64,000 bases of DNA from NCBI GenBank assembly GCA_948146395.1, contig OX411552.1, forward strand, positions 51,884,258 to 51,948,257, in the 5' to 3' direction. This DNA comes from Fragum whitleyi (Eukaryota; Mollusca; Bivalvia; Cardiida; Cardiidae). Position numbers and translations under genes: made by a program. The notes below the pieces were generated by a model. The model had not been told where the DNA came from. It was given only the letters and a program-made list of their open reading frames with translations, and ran no database searches. Positions 1 through 10,810 of the stretch are shown here, in pieces (the stretch's first letter is position 1; every line of letters starts with the position of its first letter).

Positions 1-228
1 ATCCCGCATTGATCGTCCACCATCCACCAAAATGAGTCAGCCAACCACCAAGTTCAGTCATCGTCCACCAAACCCCGCATTGTTTGTCCACCATCCACCA
101 AGGTGAGCCAGCACACAACCAAGTTCAGTCAATATCCATCAAACACCAAATCCCACATTGATCGTCCACCATCCACCAAGATGAGTCAGCCAACCACCAA
201 GTTAAGGCCTTGTCCATTACAAACCTCC
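1..228. repeat. Short tandem repeat, ~71-78 bp unit, about 2.8 copies
   Basis: Three successive units start near 1, 72 and 150 and share the blocks CCCGCATTG, GTCCACCATCCACCAA and GAGTCAGCCAACCACCAAG. The third unit breaks off near 210. The array is already running at position 1, so it probably extends to the left of the window. No open frame or RNA motif accompanies it. Confidence 0.85.
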
Positions 229-2099
229 CAATAGCCTAGCTACCGACCATGACATTCAGTCAGTGCCTTTAAAAGCATCTTACCATGTACTCCATGAACC
301 AGGAAGCTTACCAAGATTTCCCTTAAACCTTAATTATTCCCGATTCATATAATCCTAACAAAATCACAAATGACAAATTTTGATATATATTTTCACGCTT
401 TCTAGCCTTATTAAATTACTAATATTACTACTTAAACTCTTACAATACAACCTGACTTTTAATTGTCTATGATAATTGACATCGCCAAAAATATTTAGAA
501 GAATTTGCTTGAAAACTAGACAATGCACACAAGGAAGAACTCATATTTAGCAGATATAATGATACAAAAGTGGAAAGGGCAAATAATCCACATTAGGCAG
601 GTTTATTCAATTAGTTTTAATTTCTGCAGGAACCCTACGGTTAACTGATTAATACCAAGCATTAAAAAAAAGAATTAATTTTTACAAACAAAACAATACA
701 CGCGGTGAGAAAGAACTGAGTATTATTGGCAGAAATTAGAAAACATTAGCAGAAAGGGGATAAATCAATGTTAGGCAGGTTAATTTAATTTCATTTTCAG
801 ATGAATCCTATACATAACTGTCTTTAAAGGGAGTCATTCAAAACACAATGCAGGTTGGTCAGTATTTATCATCCTCATTTAAATCTTGGCATAATTGCTC
901 TTAAACAATACAACCAAAGGCATTTACTATATAATGGATATCACAGTAATGAATCTTTGTATAGAGGCTGATGTTATAGTAACAAAAGCATGCGAAAATG
1001 TGAAAACTTTCCAAGTAATAGCTTAAGGAAAATAGATTTGACACAGTTGCACAAAAAAAAATAACCAAAACATTACCCCAATGCCGACACCCGAGTGACC
1101 GGAATAGCCCCCCTTTTCTATGTAAAGTTTAACTCTTACAATATAACCTTGCAATATAAACTAACTTGTTAACTTTATAATTTACGTCTCTGTGAATTTT
1201 GGAATAATTTGCTTGAAAACTAGACAATACACACAAGGAAAAACGACAATTTTTGCTGTGATATCAAAATGATAGCAGAAATGTGAATAGTCACAATACT
1301 TCAGGAGTTCATGTAATTTGTTCTGATTTATGCATGATTCCTATAAATAACTGGGACATTCAAAACAAAATGCGAATTCGTCCAAATTTTTCTTGACATA
1401 CCATTCATACCCTTCCAAGCTAAAATTTCAACTTAGCTTATTGGCTTTATAATTGATGTCATCACAAAGATTAAGAACTGTTTCCTAACACAAGACAATG
1501 CACACAAGGAATAATTAACATAGTTGGCAGAAATAATGATATAGTAATGGAGAAGGGAAAAAGCCACATTATCATGTTCCTTTGATTTAATTCCCACATG
1601 ATTCCAATAGTTAGCCAAGTCATTCAAAACACAATGTGTGTTGGTCAATGCATATACCATAAACTTTTAAATCTTATTTAATTGTTATCATGAACTCTGA
1701 TAATACTGCTGAACTATAGAAGTCACCATGAATATTTAAAATGTGCTTAAAGCTAGACAATGCAGCCAAAGAAAATTAAATGATGTCGGAAGAGATAAAG
1801 AGAAAATTGTGGAAGAGGAAAAATACAGATTACCACAGGTTCCTTTAATTTAATGATTCCACCTGAATCCTAATAAAGTAATCGAGTCAATCAAAACACA
1901 ATGTTAGCCAGGCAATCTGTATTATTTGCATCAAAACTAGACAATGTGCCCAAGATGTTTGGAGAAATAGCAATTCGATATTTGAAATTATCGCAGGTTC
2001 CCTTTATTTGTTAATTGCTATAAGAATCCTATAATTAACAGTCATTGAAAACACAAAGTGAGCAGGTCAAATCATAGAGAGGCAGAATGGGAAAATCTG
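229..2099. repeat. Diverged, irregular tandem array around the core ACAATGCACACAAGG
   Basis: A recognisable core (CTAGACAATGCACACAAGG, then GGCAGAAATAATGATA, then CAGGTTCCTTTAATTTAAT, then ATTCAAAACACAATG) recurs with cores near 518, 1223, 1494, 1755 and 1939, and a poorer one near 689. Spacing varies (184-700 bp), so this is an old, deletion-ridden array. The DNA is AT-rich and has no supportable gene. Confidence 0.6.
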
Positions 2100-2635
2100 G
2101 GCGTAAGAATTTCCATATAAGGTAATATTGAATGGTTCCCTGTTCCCAATGTTCGTCACTAGTAAATTGGAGAAACAGCAAATTAAAATCGTGAAAGTCC
2201 GTTGATTACCGTTATTTTTCGACAGTTTCCGTAAATTTCACTTGGTAGTGAGTCGCAAAAGGGAGAAAGGCGGTATTTTTCAAGTAAAACCCGATTTAAA
2301 CTAATCTACAACTGGCCAACTTGAGTGGTAAGTGTGATCATTTCCTCACATTATTTCATTTATACAAGTAAGGAAGAACTGATTAGTCGATTAAATGATT
2401 TTCGAAATTCGTTTTCATGGCCCATACTGTCATTGGTTTTCGTTCTTTTGTTTAATGGAGAGAGGAAAGTCTGTACGATATCTGTATTTGTACGTTTTAG
2501 AAACACTAAGCTTTTATACAACGGAAGTGTGTGTTGCTATAATGTTAACTTTTGATTTTTTGGGCCGTCTTAAAAGGCACTAACGAGTCTGCATGCACTG
2601 TTGGATTTGGGGGGTGATTCCACTGGATAGTGGTG
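2100..2635. other. Unique stretch, no supportable gene
   Basis: The segment has fewer repeat features than its surroundings. A splice-donor-like GGTAAGTG occurs near 2328, just after a moderately GC-rich stretch, and short open frames follow it. No start context, acceptor or polyadenylation signal accompanies them. It could be a 5' non-coding exon edge, but this is weak. Confidence 0.25.
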
Positions 2636-2682
2636 ATCTATCTATCTATCCATCCATCCATCCATCCATCCATCCATCCATA
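2636..2682. repeat. Compound microsatellite (ATCT)n(ATCC)n
   Basis: A run of tetranucleotides begins as TATC and changes to CATC/CCAT for about ten units. It is a simple repeat with no coding value. Confidence 0.95.
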
Positions 2683-2787
2683 CGTATTGCCTTACTCCCC
2701 TTTTGGTTATTACTGGCAGGTGACTCAATCTAGATGTTATCAATTTTGCCTTAGAAATTCAAGAGGTAGTTGAATCCTTTTTCTTAA

Positions 2788-2945
2788 GGGTTTTCATCCA
2801 CTGCTACCCATTTACAGCTGGGTGAACTGAGGTAGTGACTATTTAGTTTCTTGCCCAAGGAAACATCTCGCTGTCACCAGGACTCGAATCCCTGACCTTT
2901 GGGTCAGGAGATCGAAGCTCTAACCACTGAGCCATCGAGGCAGTG
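2788..2945 (-). mobile_element. tRNA-derived SINE (type 1), tail-to-head on the plus strand
   Basis: Read on the minus strand the element starts with a tRNA-like head: box A TGGCTCAGTGG at 2924-2934 and box B GGATTCGAGTCC at 2880-2891, spaced as in tRNA genes. It is followed by a central part containing CCTTGGGCAAGAAAC and CAGCTGTAAATGGGTA, which resembles the conserved central segment seen in many animal V-type SINEs (from memory, not searched). The anticodon-arm region is imperfect, so it is a retroposon and not a tRNA gene. Confidence 0.75.
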
Positions 2946-3364
2946 TTTACAAAAAATGAGTGTCTGTATCATAGACATTCAGTCAAAGCTTTGCACAGCA
3001 TATGTATGATTCTGACTTGTATTCTAGGGAAAGATAGAAGTTTGAGGACACAGTGGAGAGCACACCATCAAGTGAAGGTTTAAATTGCAGTGTTATTTAC
3101 ATGAAAGTGCTTTTGGTAATATTGAGGGTTTGGGTAAGTTTACAAGGTCAGGTTAAGCTAGTGTACTTTTATAGAAGAATGCAAGATTTAAAATAACCAG
3201 ACTGTCTACAAATGCTTGTCAACAATAAAAAAGCCTCTTCCAATCAAAGAGCCATAACCATGTCAAAAGACAATGGATCATAACCAAATATCACCTACCA
3301 AGTAACCGACCGACAAGCTGACTCCTATATACCCGAAAACATAGTATCCACTTCTTTCTCTCAC
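2946..3364. other. AT-rich spacer, nothing recognised
   Basis: No repeat core, hairpin or convincing frame was seen. It ends at the ATAG that precedes the next mobile element. Confidence 0.4.
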
Positions 3365-3546
3365 ATAGGGGTAGTTCCAAAAAAAATGCCTCTTTTTTTT
3401 GTTTCATTAATAAAATTAAAAGTATTCACATGTATATGTAAAATTATGCACAATTGTATGTGCTTTATGGTTCTCTATAATTGTGCCAAGTTTCAATACT
3501 GTAGCACAAGGCGTTCAAAAGTTATTTGCAGAAAAGGGGTCAAAAA

Positions 3547-6500
3547 TGTCACAAGTGTAACACTTTTAGTGTGACATTTTGAAAATACCCATTACTTTAA
3601 ATTTGTCTACTTTTTAGAGTTTATGTTTCAATTTAAAAATCTCTCTCATACATTGAATATAGTATATTGACAACAAGTTTTGTATATTCTTGTGAACATA
3701 GGACATTTTAATTTCACAATAATTGAGTTCTTATGAGCATACCCTTAAAAATTAAATGCAAGAAAAAATTCAGAAAAATTATTTTGCCAGTCATACTTTA
3801 CTATGAATCTAAACTTAATAAACACAACTTTGCTTTCAGAAAAGCTTAAATTCATTTTACTTTCAAAGCAAGCTAACACTCAACATGAAAGTAGACAACT
3901 GAAAACTTTGGGGTTTATTGATTAGAATAGGGTAGAGTTGTCACAAGTGTAACATTTCATGTTCCATGCATCAGTATTTTTATAATCATGGTTTAATGTA
4001 GCTTTATTGGCTATTTTTAAGACAGAGTAGGGTAAAAGAATGTCCAGAATGTTGTATGATGAGAACATAGAGATAATGACTTCACAATTTTGATTTTCTT
4101 GTCGTCACAAGTGTAACACTCTACAGGCACTTTAAGAAAACAAATGTAACTTCGCCTTTTTCAATTTATCCATAACTTTTATTGCCTCTTATTATTCAAA
4201 AGTCACATGGGGAAAGTTTAAACATAATAAAAATCTTGTTACCCAATTCAGAAAAATAAAATTTGATAAAAACATGGAAATTTATGATTTACATAAATAT
4301 TTATTTGAATAGTTTGTTTGCAAGTCATTTTAGCTTAACCCATTTTCTTAAAGACAATTGCTTAGATTATGTATTTTCTGAAAATGAATAAAAGCATGCA
4401 ATTATTACAATTGAGGAAATGTTTAAATGCATATTTTGAAGTATACCCAAAGTGTTACACTTGTGACAGAAAATGCTTATTTCAACATGTAATGCCCAAT
4501 TCTTTTACAGTCTTCATAAAATTGTTACAAATTCTTTCAATAACAAGAGTCTCATTGTAAAGGCTACTTTTTGAAATCTTTGTACAAGATTGGCAATGAA
4601 TATTGACCCTTTCCTACATAATAATATATTTAACGCTCCTCTAGACAAATGGCCGGTAACTATTTTCCTAGTAATTCTGGTTTGCCTAAGCTTTAATCTG
4701 TATACTCAATTCAAACAGTGGAGCCCCAGAAACTACTTGGTTGACTTTTTTGGTAAGTTAACAGAAAAGTCCCCCAGACCCTTGTCATATTCATCAAAAT
4801 TGTTTTCAACTTCATCAAAAAGGTGGCAATTAAAGGTTTGAAAAGTTTTCAAAGCTATAAGAATTGTTAAAACAATAATAATTTCTTCTTTGACACTCGC
4901 GCTTGGTGTGAATTATGCTTATTTCCTGCTCAGAACAATTCATATATGCATTTTAGATCAAAATTAGAGCTTACCAAAAAAGAAACTAGGTGGATTCAAA
5001 TCGCAGTTCATACAGATGGGTTTTAGCCTTAATAATTTGCCTTTGAAATTCTTTTTTTTGAGTTGCGACAAAAATTTCTTTGTGGCATGTAAGAAAAGTG
5101 GTTTCCAGCATTTTTAAATCATGGTATGCAATTTTTATTTTGAATGTTTTCCTTAAAAACTCAACAGTGGGTTTCAAATAAATTTTAAAACAAAATGTTT
5201 ATTAAGCTTGTTGGTTATTTTAAGATTCTTTAAAGGAATAAATTGTTTGCCTTAAAATCTAATTCTTTTGTATGCATGATCAAGTCTTTAATGGTTTATA
5301 TATTCAAGTTTATTGATTAATTTGTAAATACTAGTATTTGAAGAAAAGAAAAGAGTTTAAGCTTATCATTTGTCTTAATTCACTTAAGACTTTTTAGCAA
5401 ATTGTCATTTAATATGTTGAACAGAATTACAAAATATATATAAAGTTGTTTTGTTATGCATGTGTAAAATTATTTAATTTTTCTTACATCATTGAAATTT
5501 ATTATTTGTAAAGAAACATGCATAACTTAAGAAGCTAAAGATCTAATGCAAATTAGAAAAAAAAATCTGGAGAACTGTATCCATTAAGAATTAAATAGCA
5601 ATCAGTTGTGTCACAAGTGTAACATTTTACATTTTTTCTTTCAAATGTCTTAGAGTCTTATAAAACATAGGTTTTACAAAGTATTTGCTTTTAGTTGTTA
5701 TATACTCATATAACAATAATACAATAATATATCTTCAATAAATTTTCCAGGAATACTAAAATTTCATCGCAGTAATGAAAACAGTAAATGGATTAAGAGT
5801 TCAAAGGGTTCAGCCAAAACTTTGGTCAAATCTGGATGTTTTGTATGCTTTTAGGATTTTTTTTATAACTGGGAGTTCAATTTCAATTATTTTTGTACAC
5901 AAGTCTATGCTAAACTACTTGAATCCTAAAATCTACATTGATATTGTGTTATGCTTTGAATGTCACAAGTGTAACATTTTTAAATACCTGAAATGTCATT
6001 AAAATATCTATTCCAAAATGTTACACTTGTTTTTAATGTAATTACTAATCAAACACTGTAAAATATATGTTTTTAAAAACTTTCCATTGACTGTTTCATA
6101 CTGAAGCCATGTTTTGTATGATATCAGAGTCTAATACTGTCCAATCATTTTCTCAATATTTCCAATTTAAGTTGGTCTTTTATATGCCTACATGCATCTT
6201 AATCATAAAAATGTGATATTTTGCTTCTAACTGTCATAGTTTTTTTCCCTTGATTCTTATTTGAATGGGATTTTTGAATGTCCATTTGCAAATGTCACAA
6301 GTGTAACAAATTCAGTGCAAAATAGGCACTCTTTGAAGTCATAGTTACATACATTAAACTGATGCAATCCTTTTGAAACTTGGCATATAAATTCTGAAAT
6401 GGGTCAGATTTATGAAAATATAATTTAACAAACTCTTAAATATCCATTTCTTCACAGAGAAAAACTTTTGTAAGTAAGCTTTCTTAATTGTACGCTAAAT

Positions 6501-6830
6501 TTAGAAATAAAAACCCTTAAAATCAATAATAGAACAAATTTACCGATATAAATAGGTCTCAAGCATGAAATGGTATGTCCTCTATTAGATTCAAGAGGAA
6601 AAAGTACTTTTTTTGTTGACAATGGCTTATTCTACAAATTCAAAATAACCTAAAAATAGCAAAATTTACTTCACCATATTGATGAAAATGTGAAAATTTA
6701 GAGTTGTTGTCTGATTGCTTTACCATAGCCATTACTGGTTTTCAAAAATTTGATGTTTTGTGCAATCAAAAATAAGGAAAAAAAATCGATTACATAAGTT
6801 TGAATTTTAACACCTAATGTCACACTTTTG
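3547..6830. repeat. Dispersed 16-mer TGTCACAAGTGTAACA, both orientations
   Basis: Copies seen: 3547-3562, 3939-3954, 4103-4118 (first base C), 5609-5624, 5961-5976 and 6293-6308 on the plus strand; 4453-4468 on the minus strand; a partial minus copy at 6019-6030. Weaker half-motifs (AATGTCACACT or its complement) lie near 3570 and 6817. Flanks differ between copies, so these are not copies of a longer repeat. The motif is itself an imperfect palindrome (TGT.ACA....TGT.ACA). The likely role is a binding site for a protein, for example the mobilising transposase. That is inference. Confidence 0.85.
4596..4841 (+). CDS. Exon-like frame for a small membrane segment (hypothetical)
   Basis: From the ATG at 4596 an 81-codon frame runs to a stop after 4838. 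It holds one convincing hydrophobic helix, WPVTIFLVILVCLSF, near residues 19-33, followed by a basic and polar tail. Local base composition is richer in G+C than the rest of the 3.5-kb element. A good splice donor (TTTTTTG/GTAAGT) lies near 4753 inside the frame, and a pyrimidine-containing acceptor-like ...TTTGTACAAG lies just before 4589. The real unit may therefore be an exon of about 165 bp and not an 81-codon gene. I do not recognise the protein. It could be an exon captured by the element or a chance frame. Confidence 0.3.
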   Translation: MNIDPFLHNNIFNAPLDKWPVTIFLVILVCLSFNLYTQFKQWSPRNYLVDFFGKLTEKSPRPLSYSSKLFSTSSKRWQLKV

Positions 6831-6857
6831 CTGCATTTTTTTTGGAACCACCCATAG

Positions 6858-7153
6858 TTAAAACCAAATATGCCAAGAGCACAGAGGGCCCTAAATCCTC
6901 CAATCACACACCAGGGGTGTGGAATTCCCATGCCCACCCTGAGCCTTTGTACTTACAGACAAGTACATATTTCTAAGCCACTTGCCAGAGGACAAGTAAA
7001 TACCAGGATGAATCTTGGAATGTTACTTAAAAGAATTAAGAGATGTTTTTTTCATAGGGAAGAAAACATTTTTATTGTTGAATAAAATGCTTGGATCCAG
7101 CATTTTCTTCCTCAAAAAGCAATGATTTCTAAAATTTATCTGTTCAATCTTTT
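6858..7153. repeat. Fragment of a dispersed repeat
   Basis: The segment begins with an AGAGGGCCCTAAAT string also seen near 52,115 (GAGGGCCCTAAATCGCTC), the left end of another array element. The short frame across it is therefore repeat-derived. Confidence 0.4.
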
Positions 7154-8110
7154 TTAGCTCACCTGAGCACCAAGTGCTCAGATAAGCTATTGTGATCGTC
7201 CAATGTCAGTCATGCGTCATTCAACTTCCACAATTTTTTTAACATCTCCTCCTTATTCAATGGGCCAATCTTGATGAAACTTTTGCAGGGATGTTCCTTG
7301 GGTCAAGCTCTACAAAAGTTGTTCAAATAAATGAATTCCACCAATAACTTTTCATACACCGTTAACAAAATGGTCAAAATAGGAAAATCTTCTCTGAAAC
7401 CTTAAGGCAGACAGCTTTCAAACTTGGTATGTAGCATCATCTAGTGGACTTCTACCAAGTTTGTTCATATCAAGACCCTGGGGTCATATTTGGGCTTTGC
7501 CCGGGTGCATCCCTTTTAGCTCTTGTGAGCACAAAGGGTAAAATAAAGAAAATCTTCAAAAGTCTTATTCTCTTAAACAAGAAGGCAAACAGCTTTCATA
7601 TTTGGTATGTAGCATCATCTAGTAGACCTCTAACAAATTTATTCATATCAAGACCCTGGGGTCATATTTGGGCTCCCCCCCAGCCCAACCCTTTTAACAT
7701 GGGATCAAAGAGTGTACATCTTTAAAAATCTTCTTTTCTGAAACCAGACTGCAGACAGCTTTCATATTTGGTATGTAGCATCATCTGTTAGGCCCCTACC
7801 AAGATTGTTCATATCAAGACCCTTTGGGTCATAATTGGGCTCCCTTGGCACATTTCTTTAAGCTCATCTGAGCACGATGGGTGAAAATAGAAAAAATCGT
7901 CAAAAATCTTCTTCTCTGAAACCAGAAGGCAGGCAGCTTTCATATTTAGTATGTAGCATCATCCAGTGGACCTCTAACATGTTTGTTCATATCAAGACCC
8001 TGGGGTCACATTTGGGCTCCACCCAGATGCATCCCTTTTACATAGAATCAAAGAGAAAAAAGGCACATCCTTCTTGTTCTTGGCTGAAAACATTCCATGA
8101 TATTGATCTT
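7154..8110. mobile_element. Pearl-like element with ~166-178 bp core units
   Basis: The left end is a hairpin (AGCTCACCTGAGCAC...GTGCTCAGATAAGCT) followed by TTGTGATCGTCC. The core repeats the block CAGCTTTCATATTTGGTATG, TAGCATCATCTAGTGGAC, CATATCAAGACCCTGGGGTC; 'TATGTAGC' starts at 7429, 7606, 7772 and about 7950. Short frames here repeat the same peptide in each unit, which shows they are repeat translations. No clear right hairpin is seen. Confidence 0.65.
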
Positions 8111-8972
8111 ATGTAGAAATTTTCTCCTTGTTGAAATCTGCCTATTTAATTGATGTGATGTGCCAGGGGTCAAAGAGACTCAGGTTAGCTATCTAGGAAG
8201 ATCATGGTCCTCTTATTAGAAAAGTTCAGTAATTCAGGAACTGCAAAGAGGAGAACAATTAGGATATATACAAAAGACTAACACATTTAAATTATGGGCC
8301 CAGAATGCCAAAATTCAATATTGCAGTTCGGGAGTACGTACTTTTTCTTCGAAAGTTTAGTGGTCCAGCCAAAAATATAAGGGCCATAGGCGGGACCCCT
8401 ACTAGTCTTTTTTCTTAAATATATTACAACTACATGTATGCTTTACTGTGCAAGACGTTTTCATCTTTTTTTCACTTTCTAACAATGGGTTTCCTATATT
8501 TTTTTCATAACATTACTTAAATGTACTTTTACTATAAACTGCCTGGTCCTATCTACTAGTCTCTCTGCCATAACTCAAAATTTATTCAAGGTTAATTATA
8601 AATGTCTTTTTCAGAGTCTTTGCCTTTCCAGAGCATGCCATTTAGTGTAGCCCCAGTGACCATTTGAATGATTTGATGCACCTTCAAAGGAGCCTCAGGT
8701 TAGACCAGTTTGCCATACAATTTAATCATCAGGTCTTTTGTTTTATCTCTGCTTGGCAAAGCAAACTTTCATTTGCTAAATTTTGATGATCGTGTCATGT
8801 ACATTCATGTCAATTGTCTTCCACCAGCCGGTAGATAAGTAGTAAACCATGCCAAAACTTGTGCTAAGATAAAACTTGGTTTTACTGGTGCGCAAAATGA
8901 CAGTTACCCAATTGGTCAAGAGCATACAGAATTTCTCTAAAGGGGATCTAAACTTATAAATTTGCATTCTTT
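8111..8972. repeat. Remnants of dispersed repeats, no gene
   Basis: 8,085-8,215 is an inverted relative of 54,880-54,990 (CTCTTTGACCCCTGGCACAT and AATTAAATAGGCAGAT on the opposite strand). 8,330-8,410 is an inverted relative of the block at 59,313-59,420 (CCTATGGCCC, ACTAGTAGGGG). The remainder up to 8,972 shows no recognised structure. Confidence 0.5.
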
Positions 8973-9745
8973 TTAAGCTCCCCTGAGCATGAAGTGCCCA
9001 AGGTGAGCTTTTGTGGTTGTGTGTTGTCCATCTTCTGCTGTGTGTCATCAACATTTACCTTGTAGACACTCTAGAGGCCATATTCTTTGCTCAATCAACC
9101 CTAATATTGGTCAGATTTATTGTCATAATGAAATCTATTTTAAGTTCAAAATTAGGTCAAGGAGGGTCAAAAACTAGGTCACAAGGTCAAATCTTAGAAA
9201 AACATTGTAGACACTCGAGAGGCCATATTGTTTGCTTAATCAGTTTGAAAATTTGTCAGAATGTTTTTTCCTTGATGAAATCATGGTCAACTTCGAAATT
9301 GGGTTAAGTGGTGTCAAAAAATAGGCCGTTGTGGCTCACCTGAGAGAAAAAGCTTCATTACCTAGGTATGTCCATGCAACCACAGAAAAAGAGATTTTCA
9401 CTTTTTCAATCAGATAACATTTGAAATAATCTTCCCCCCCCCCCCCTCCCCCCCCCTCTGCTTCTCCCCTGGTCATTATTTATTTAAGCTTTTTTCATAT
9501 AAGGTCTGTGATCAGCTAATCTATGCCAGATATACAGACTGAGTCTGAGACTTTTAAAGTTTTCTTTAAAGAGTTGATCAATCCATGTCAAATATAAAGG
9601 CTGTAGGGATTCAAAATTCTCAACAAACCCCCCCTCCCCCAAGATGCTCTGCACCTGGTGAATCTACAGTCATGATTTTAGCTAATTCAATTAATGTCCA
9701 TATGCTGATCATCCATACCAATTTTCAAGTCAGTAGGACTCCTGG
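8973..9745. mobile_element. Left part of a pearl-like element, split by an 11.1-kb insertion
   Basis: It begins with the hairpin AGCTCCCCTGAGCATGAAG...AAGGTGAGCT at about 8,978 and includes one core unit with TGCTCTGCACCTGGTGAATC. It stops at TAGGACTCCTGG (9,745). The same host sequence resumes at 20,889 (CCTGGTTCATTAGAAG), so 8,973-9,745 and 20,889-21,996 were once a single element of about 1.9 kb. Confidence 0.75.
9434..9456. repeat. Poly-C tract
   Basis: Thirteen C, one T, nine C. A G-quadruplex-capable G-run lies on the minus strand. Related units at 20,940-21,610 carry shorter CCCCCTCCCC runs at the equivalent place, so this is an expansion inside the array unit. Confidence 0.9.
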
Positions 9746-9912
9746 GGCCGTATCCACGAAACATCTTAGATTTTTCCTAAGAAATTTTCTAAGTTGAAAA
9801 TTTTTCTACTAAGTGAAAAATATTTGCTTAGTTTTTCACTAAGTAAGGACTTAGCCAATTCTTAGTGGAAATCTAAGTTTAAGTTGAAACTTAATCTTAG
9901 TTTTTTTCTTAG
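9746..9912. repeat. Left TIR and CTTAG subterminal cluster
   Basis: The 24-bp TIR is followed by eleven CTTAG or CTAAG motifs in AT-rich DNA, for example CCTAAGAAATTTTCTAAG. Close spacing and mixed orientation match the right end at 20,690-20,888. Confidence 0.85.
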
Positions 9913-9939
9913 TCAAATATACATTTGTTTGACTTTTTG

Positions 9940-10040
9940 ATGACGTATTTCCTGCCTAGCGCGCGACTTTACCTGTAAACAAATAAACACGGAAGTAAAT
10001 TTTCGCAATCAAATGAAACGCAGAATATTCTCCAAAATAA
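9940..10040. promoter_or_regulatory. Promoter-like island next to the left TIR
   Basis: TGATGACGTATTTCC contains a CRE-type core (TGACGTA), followed by GCGCGC and an ETS-type ACACGGAAGTAAA. CpG density is higher than in the flanks. A promoter directly inside a transposon end would fit expression of an element gene, but I see no downstream frame to pair with it. Confidence 0.3.
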
Positions 10041-10468
10041 AGTTGAAACGCCAAGAATATGCCTTTGAATTTTCTAATTAAACGCAGACAATACGGCACA
10101 CCCATTTATTTCGTTGACAAAGGTAGGAAATAGGCTAGATTATAAGTTCTTGATCTAAGTTTCTAGTCCGATTTTTCGACACCCGAGGGCGCATGGCTCT
10201 TTTTATTTTCTCCAGAATAATCGATCGATGATTATGTTCTGCTACTGTGCGTCCATTGTACTGTTGAGAATGAAAGCAGTACTAGCTAACCCGTTCAAGC
10301 GCAAATTACCACTTTATTATTCGGCCCTAGTCCTCAACGTACAATGTAGATGGGAAAACACCCCCTGAGGCTGTCGTGAAAAATTCCGCGTGTTTAAATG
10401 CAGTTGAAATTTTCCAAATATTGTACAAAATTACTTATTTGAAGGTTTACTAATTTTATAATCATAGT

Positions 10469-10505
<37 letters not shown>

Positions 10506-10714
10506 GATACTTTTACCTGGGTTTCACTGATTATTCTATGATCATTTCACAAATGGATTTTTTCATAAAGATATGAAACTAAAAATTAAATCACACTATA
10601 TGAATATATATGCAAATCAGTCATACTTAAGTGTGATTAGGTTGTAGTTTCATATCTCAATGGATTAAAATTCAAAAAACTTGATCAGCAGGCCTTACTC
10701 ATTGGACAGTTAAC
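10041..10714. other. No gene seen; 28-bp poly-A inside
   Basis: Apart from an A28 run at 10,474-10,501 nothing is recognisable. The poly-A could mark an old retroposed end, but no tRNA-like head was seen upstream. Confidence 0.5.
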
Positions 10715-10810
10715 ACTGTGAATTAAAAACTGTTGACAAAAGCCATTACGACAGTCGTCTTTACTGTGAATTAAAATCTGTTGACAAAAGCAATTACTAC
10801 AGTCGACAGT
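10715..10810. repeat. 48-bp tandem duplication (diverged)
   Basis: ACTGTGAATTAAAAACTGTT...CAGTCGTCTTT begins at 10,715 and again at 10,763. The 110-codon minus-strand frame across 10,685-11,017 merely translates this duplication twice (CFCQQ.LIHS) and is not treated as a gene. Confidence 0.8.

Larger units (their letters stand above)
3369..6853. mobile_element. 3.5-kb non-autonomous DNA transposon with 21-bp TIRs and a dispersed 16-mer
   Basis: The left end at 3369-3389 reads GGGTAGTTCCAAAAAAAATG plus C, and the right end at 6833-6853 is its inverted copy with one mismatch (GGGTGGTT...). Both ends are directly flanked by ATAG (3365-3368 and 6854-6857), which fits a 4-bp target duplication. 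The 3,485-bp interior is AT-rich and lacks a transposase-sized frame. A 16-mer, TGTCACAAGTGTAACA, recurs in both orientations throughout. The combination of TIRs, duplication and repeated internal motif argues for one mobile unit moved in trans. The superfamily is not assignable from the sequence alone. Confidence 0.75.

Noticed and set aside
1..228. CRISPR-like array
   Set aside because: Units are 71-78 bp, similar along their whole length, with no repeat/spacer alternation; the genome is eukaryotic.
7444..7725. 93-codon frame with repeated SFHIWYVASSS-like peptide
   Set aside because: Translation of the tandem core of a pearl-like element.
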